From assembly GCA_032586195.1 (NCBI GenBank), contig JAWHQP010000001.1, forward strand, positions 310,001 through 374,000: a stretch of 64,000 nt of DNA, read 5' to 3'. The translations under genes were made by a program, and so were the position numbers. Position 1 is the stretch's first letter. Every line of letters starts with the position of its first letter. This document shows positions 61,161-64,000 of this stretch, one piece after another. The DNA is from JAWHQP01 sp032586195. Lineage in GTDB: Bacteria > Pseudomonadota > Gammaproteobacteria > Enterobacterales > Pasteurellaceae. The notes below the pieces were generated by a model. The model made no database searches, was not told the DNA's origin, and saw only the letters and a list, made by a program, of their open reading frames with translations.

Positions 61161-64000
61161 ATGAAATTTACTGATATTTTTATTCGTCGTCCCGTGTTGG
61201 CAATTTCCTTGAGCTTACTCATCATAGTGCTGGGTCTGCAGGCGATTTCCAAGTTGACGGTTCGCGAATATCCAAAAATGACCACCACCGTGGTCACGGT
61301 AAGTACTACCTATGCGGGGGCGGATGCGAGCCTTATTCAGGCATTTGTGACCTCCAAGCTGGAAGAAGCGGTGGCTCAGGCGGAAAATATTGACTTTATG
61401 TCATCCAGCAGTTCGCCGAGCACTTCTACGATTACGGTGAAAATGAAATTAAATACCGACCCGAACGCTGCACTTGCAGATATTCTGGCAAAGGTGAACT
61501 CGGTACGTTCCGAGCTTCCGAGCGGTATTGATGATCCGTCCGTGACGTCTTCTACCGGTGGTTCGGGTATGATGTACCTCAGTTTTACTTCCGATAAACT
61601 TTCCGGTCCGCAGGTAACCGACTATTTGGAACGAGTGGTAAAACCGCAGTTATTCACCGTCAACGGTATCGCTAAAATCACTACCTACGGCGCGTCCAGT
61701 TTCGCTCTGCGTATTTGGCTTGATCCGGAAAAAATGGCGGCGCAGGGTATTTCCGCCACTACGGTAAATGCGGCATTGGCCGCCAATAACGTGCAGACCG
61801 CTGCCGGTAATGACAACGGTTACTATGTGTTCTACAAAAACAAAGTGGATACTACAACGAAATCCGTAGATGAACTGGGGAACCTCGTTGTATCCAACAA
61901 CGGTGCGAAACTGGTACGTTTGCGTGATATTGCGGATATTGAATTGAATAAAGAGGATGACGACACTCGTACTACCGCCAACGGCGGGGAAGCCGTAGTA
62001 TTAGCCATTGAACAGTCTTCCAATGCCAATCCGTTAACGGTGGCGGAAGATGTTTATCCCGTCTTTAAACAGATTCAGGCTGCTTTGCCGGATAGTATGC
62101 ATGCGAATATTCTGTATGATAGAACAGTTGCCATTAATAGTTCTATTGAGTCCGTGCTGCATACTATCGTTGAAGCGGTAGTTATCGTATTAGTGGTGAT
62201 TACTCTCTTCTTAGGTTCATTACGTGCAATTTTTATTCCTGTGGTGACCATCCCTATCTCTTTGATTGGGGTATTGTTTATGCTGCAGATATTAGGGTTC
62301 TCCATTAATCTGATGACATTACTGGCGTTAATTCTTGCTATCGGTTTGGTGGTGGATGATGCGATCGTGGTAGTGGAAAATGTAGACCGTCACATCAAGC
62401 TGGGGGAAACGCCGTTTCGTGCTGCTATTATAGGTACACGTGAAATTGCCGTCCCGGTTATCTCTATGACTATCGCCCTGGTTGCGGTATATTCTCCAAT
62501 GGCGTTAATGGACGGGATTACCGGTTCTTTATTTAAGGAATTCGCCTTAACTTTAGCTGGTTCGGTATTTATTTCAGGAATTGTGGCATTAACCTTGTCG
62601 CCGATGATGACCAGTAAAATGCTTAAGCATGGCGGTTCATCTAAGTTTGAGGTTCGCGTTAACCATACACTTGGCAAAATAACTGAAATCTATACTAAAA
62701 TCCTGCGTGTTTTTCTTAATGCTCGTATCAGTGTATTGGCCTTTGCATTAGGTATTTTTATTACATTGCCGATTTTATTCAGTTCGCTTTCCAGTGAACT
62801 GACACCGACGGAGGATAAAGGAGCGTTCATCGGTATTGCCACTGCACCTTCAAATATAAACGTAGATTATATTCAAGACTCTATGAAACAATATGAAGCG
62901 ATTGTGAATGCCATGCCTGAAAAAGAATATATGCAGGTCATTTCCGGGGTGCCGAATGGTAACAACGCATTGGTTATTACGACCTTAAAAGACTGGAAAG
63001 AACGCAACCGCAGTCAAAATGACATTATGGCTGATTTAAATACCAAGGCGGCGGGAATTACTGAAGTGACTATGTCCAATTTTGCCTTCCCTGAAATTGA
63101 TACCGGGGAACAAGGTCCGCCGATTTCTTTCGTCATTCAGAGTGCCGCTAACTATAAAGATATTGCCAATGTTGCGGCTAAGGTGCTTTCGGCGGCACAG
63201 GCATCGGGTAAATTTGTATATTTGAACCTTGATCTGAAATTTGATACGGCACAGATGCACATTACCATCGACCGTGAAAAAGCTAACACTTATGGCATTT
63301 CAATGGCGAATATCAGTACTATGCTAGGTTATTATCTTTCAGGTGCGAATATTCAGAGAGTCGATATTGACGGGCGTGCTTATAAAACCATTGCACAGGT
63401 GAAACGTAAAGACCGTTTATCACCGGAAAGCTTTAACGGTTTCTATTTAACCGCCAGCGACGGTACGTCCGTGCCATTGGCAAGCTTGATTCATATGACC
63501 CTTGAACCTCAACCGCGTGCGTTGGCAAAATTCAGCCAAATGAATTCGGCTACCATCCAAGCGGTAATGGTACCCGGCAACTCAGTGGGGGACGGTATTG
63601 CATGGTTCCAGAATGAAGGTACAAAATTCTTACCTCAGGGTTATAACTATGACTGGCGTGGTGAAGCTCGTCAGTTAGTACAGGAAGGCAGTTCACTGGC
63701 AACTACTTTTGCCCTTGCGGTAGTGATTATCTTCCTGGTACTTGCGATTCAGTTTGAATCATGGCGCGACCCGATGGTAATTATCGTATCCGTGCCGTTA
63801 GCGATTAGTGGCGCGTTATTGGTGCTGAATTTGCTTGGCTTCTTCGGTAAATCGGGTGCGACACTGAACATTTATTCCGAGGTAGGATTGATTACCCTGG
63901 TGGGGCTTATCACCAAACACGGTATCCTGATGTGTGAGGTGGCGAAAGAGGCTCAGCTTCTCCACGGTAAAAACCGTGTTGATGCAATTACCGAAGCGGC
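61161..64000 (+). CDS. acrB: RND multidrug efflux transporter AcrB, 3' end outside window
   Basis: Inner-membrane drug/proton antiporter of the HAE1 class. About 946 codons are present and the frame is still open at 64000. The start is ATG at 61161 with AAGG upstream (M-K-F-T-D-I-F-I-R-R-P-V-L-A). Landmarks are the TM4 proton-relay pair D-D in G-L-V-V-D-D-A-I-V-V-V-E-N, and the TM10 lysine in V-G-L-I-T-K-H-G-I-L. Two large periplasmic loops are visible. Usual family length is about 1,030-1,050 residues, so roughly 90-100 are missing. Confidence 0.95.
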   Translation, partial: MKFTDIFIRRPVLAISLSLLIIVLGLQAISKLTVREYPKMTTTVVTVSTTYAGADASLIQAFVTSKLEEAVAQAENIDFMSSSSSPSTSTITVKMKLNTDPNAALADILAKVNSVRSELPSGIDDPSVTSSTGGSGMMYLSFTSDKLSGPQVTDYLERVVKPQLFTVNGIAKITTYGASSFALRIWLDPEKMAAQGISATTVNAALAANNVQTAAGNDNGYYVFYKNKVDTTTKSVDELGNLVVSNNGAKLVRLRDIADIELNKEDDDTRTTANGGEAVVLAIEQSSNANPLTVAEDVYPVFKQIQAALPDSMHANILYDRTVAINSSIESVLHTIVEAVVIVLVVITLFLGSLRAIFIPVVTIPISLIGVLFMLQILGFSINLMTLLALILAIGLVVDDAIVVVENVDRHIKLGETPFRAAIIGTREIAVPVISMTIALVAVYSPMALMDGITGSLFKEFALTLAGSVFISGIVALTLSPMMTSKMLKHGGSSKFEVRVNHTLGKITEIYTKILRVFLNARISVLAFALGIFITLPILFSSLSSELTPTEDKGAFIGIATAPSNINVDYIQDSMKQYEAIVNAMPEKEYMQVISGVPNGNNALVITTLKDWKERNRSQNDIMADLNTKAAGITEVTMSNFAFPEIDTGEQGPPISFVIQSAANYKDIANVAAKVLSAAQASGKFVYLNLDLKFDTAQMHITIDREKANTYGISMANISTMLGYYLSGANIQRVDIDGRAYKTIAQVKRKDRLSPESFNGFYLTASDGTSVPLASLIHMTLEPQPRALAKFSQMNSATIQAVMVPGNSVGDGIAWFQNEGTKFLPQGYNYDWRGEARQLVQEGSSLATTFALAVVIIFLVLAIQFESWRDPMVIIVSVPLAISGALLVLNLLGFFGKSGATLNIYSEVGLITLVGLITKHGILMCEVAKEAQLLHGKNRVDAITEA

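Overview
The window reads as a contiguous chromosomal segment of a Pasteurellaceae bacterium. The 9-base DNA uptake core AAGTGCGGT (Haemophilus-type USS) recurs throughout, both singly and as inverted pairs that form terminators. Gene content and order match Haemophilus/Pasteurella relatives: dapF-xerC, the rsfS-to-lipA cell-wall cluster, a glycosyltransferase of the LgtF type, and acrRAB. The complete maltose regulon in one block fits the rumen-associated Basfia / Mannheimia succiniciproducens / Actinobacillus succinogenes group, but the species cannot be fixed from the sequence alone. No tRNA, rRNA, CRISPR array or integrase gene was seen.

Layout. 1-5.5 kb: the 3' part of a giant trimeric autotransporter adhesin (Asn/Thr rich, YadA-type anchor). 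5.9-9.1 kb: dapF-yigA-xerC-yigB, in the enterobacterial order. 9.2-14.3 kb: a divergent sugar locus with a periplasmic binding protein on the minus strand facing ATPase, permease and an L-xylulose-kinase-like FGGY kinase on the plus strand. 14.4-26.0 kb, minus strand: lipA, lipB, ybeD, dacA, rlpA, rodA, mrdA, rlmH, rsfS, then ftsN and priA (wall elongation, septation, lipoylation, replication restart). 26.2-28.1 kb: rpmE, a LoiP-like protease and an LPS-core glycosyltransferase. 28.2-45.4 kb: a complete maltose/maltodextrin regulon (malM-lamB-malK facing malE-malF-malG-malS, then malT facing malP-malQ) with CRP and MalT-type sites in the divergent control regions.

45.4-59.2 kb: a defence island lying exactly between two 138-bp direct copies of the malQ 3' end. 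It carries a frameshifted DUF6037-like gene and its small repeat-protein partner, a WYL-type (BrxR/CapW-like) regulator with a clear inverted-repeat operator, and a type I restriction-modification operon hsdM-fic-hsdS-hsdR. Between hsdS and hsdR sits an AT-rich four-gene cassette: a CD-NTase with a C-terminal AGS-C-like sensor, a SLATT two-TM effector, a DUF3800 protein and a small BECR-nuclease-like protein. The first two genes look like CBASS (cyclic-oligonucleotide anti-phage signalling). The last two overlap by 8 bp and may be a new accessory or effector module. This cassette is the best candidate for an undescribed system.

59.3-64 kb: the acrRAB multidrug efflux locus, with acrR broken by a one-base deletion in an A run, acrA intact, and acrB running off the window end. 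Function assignments rest on motif recognition from the translated sequence; no database search was possible.
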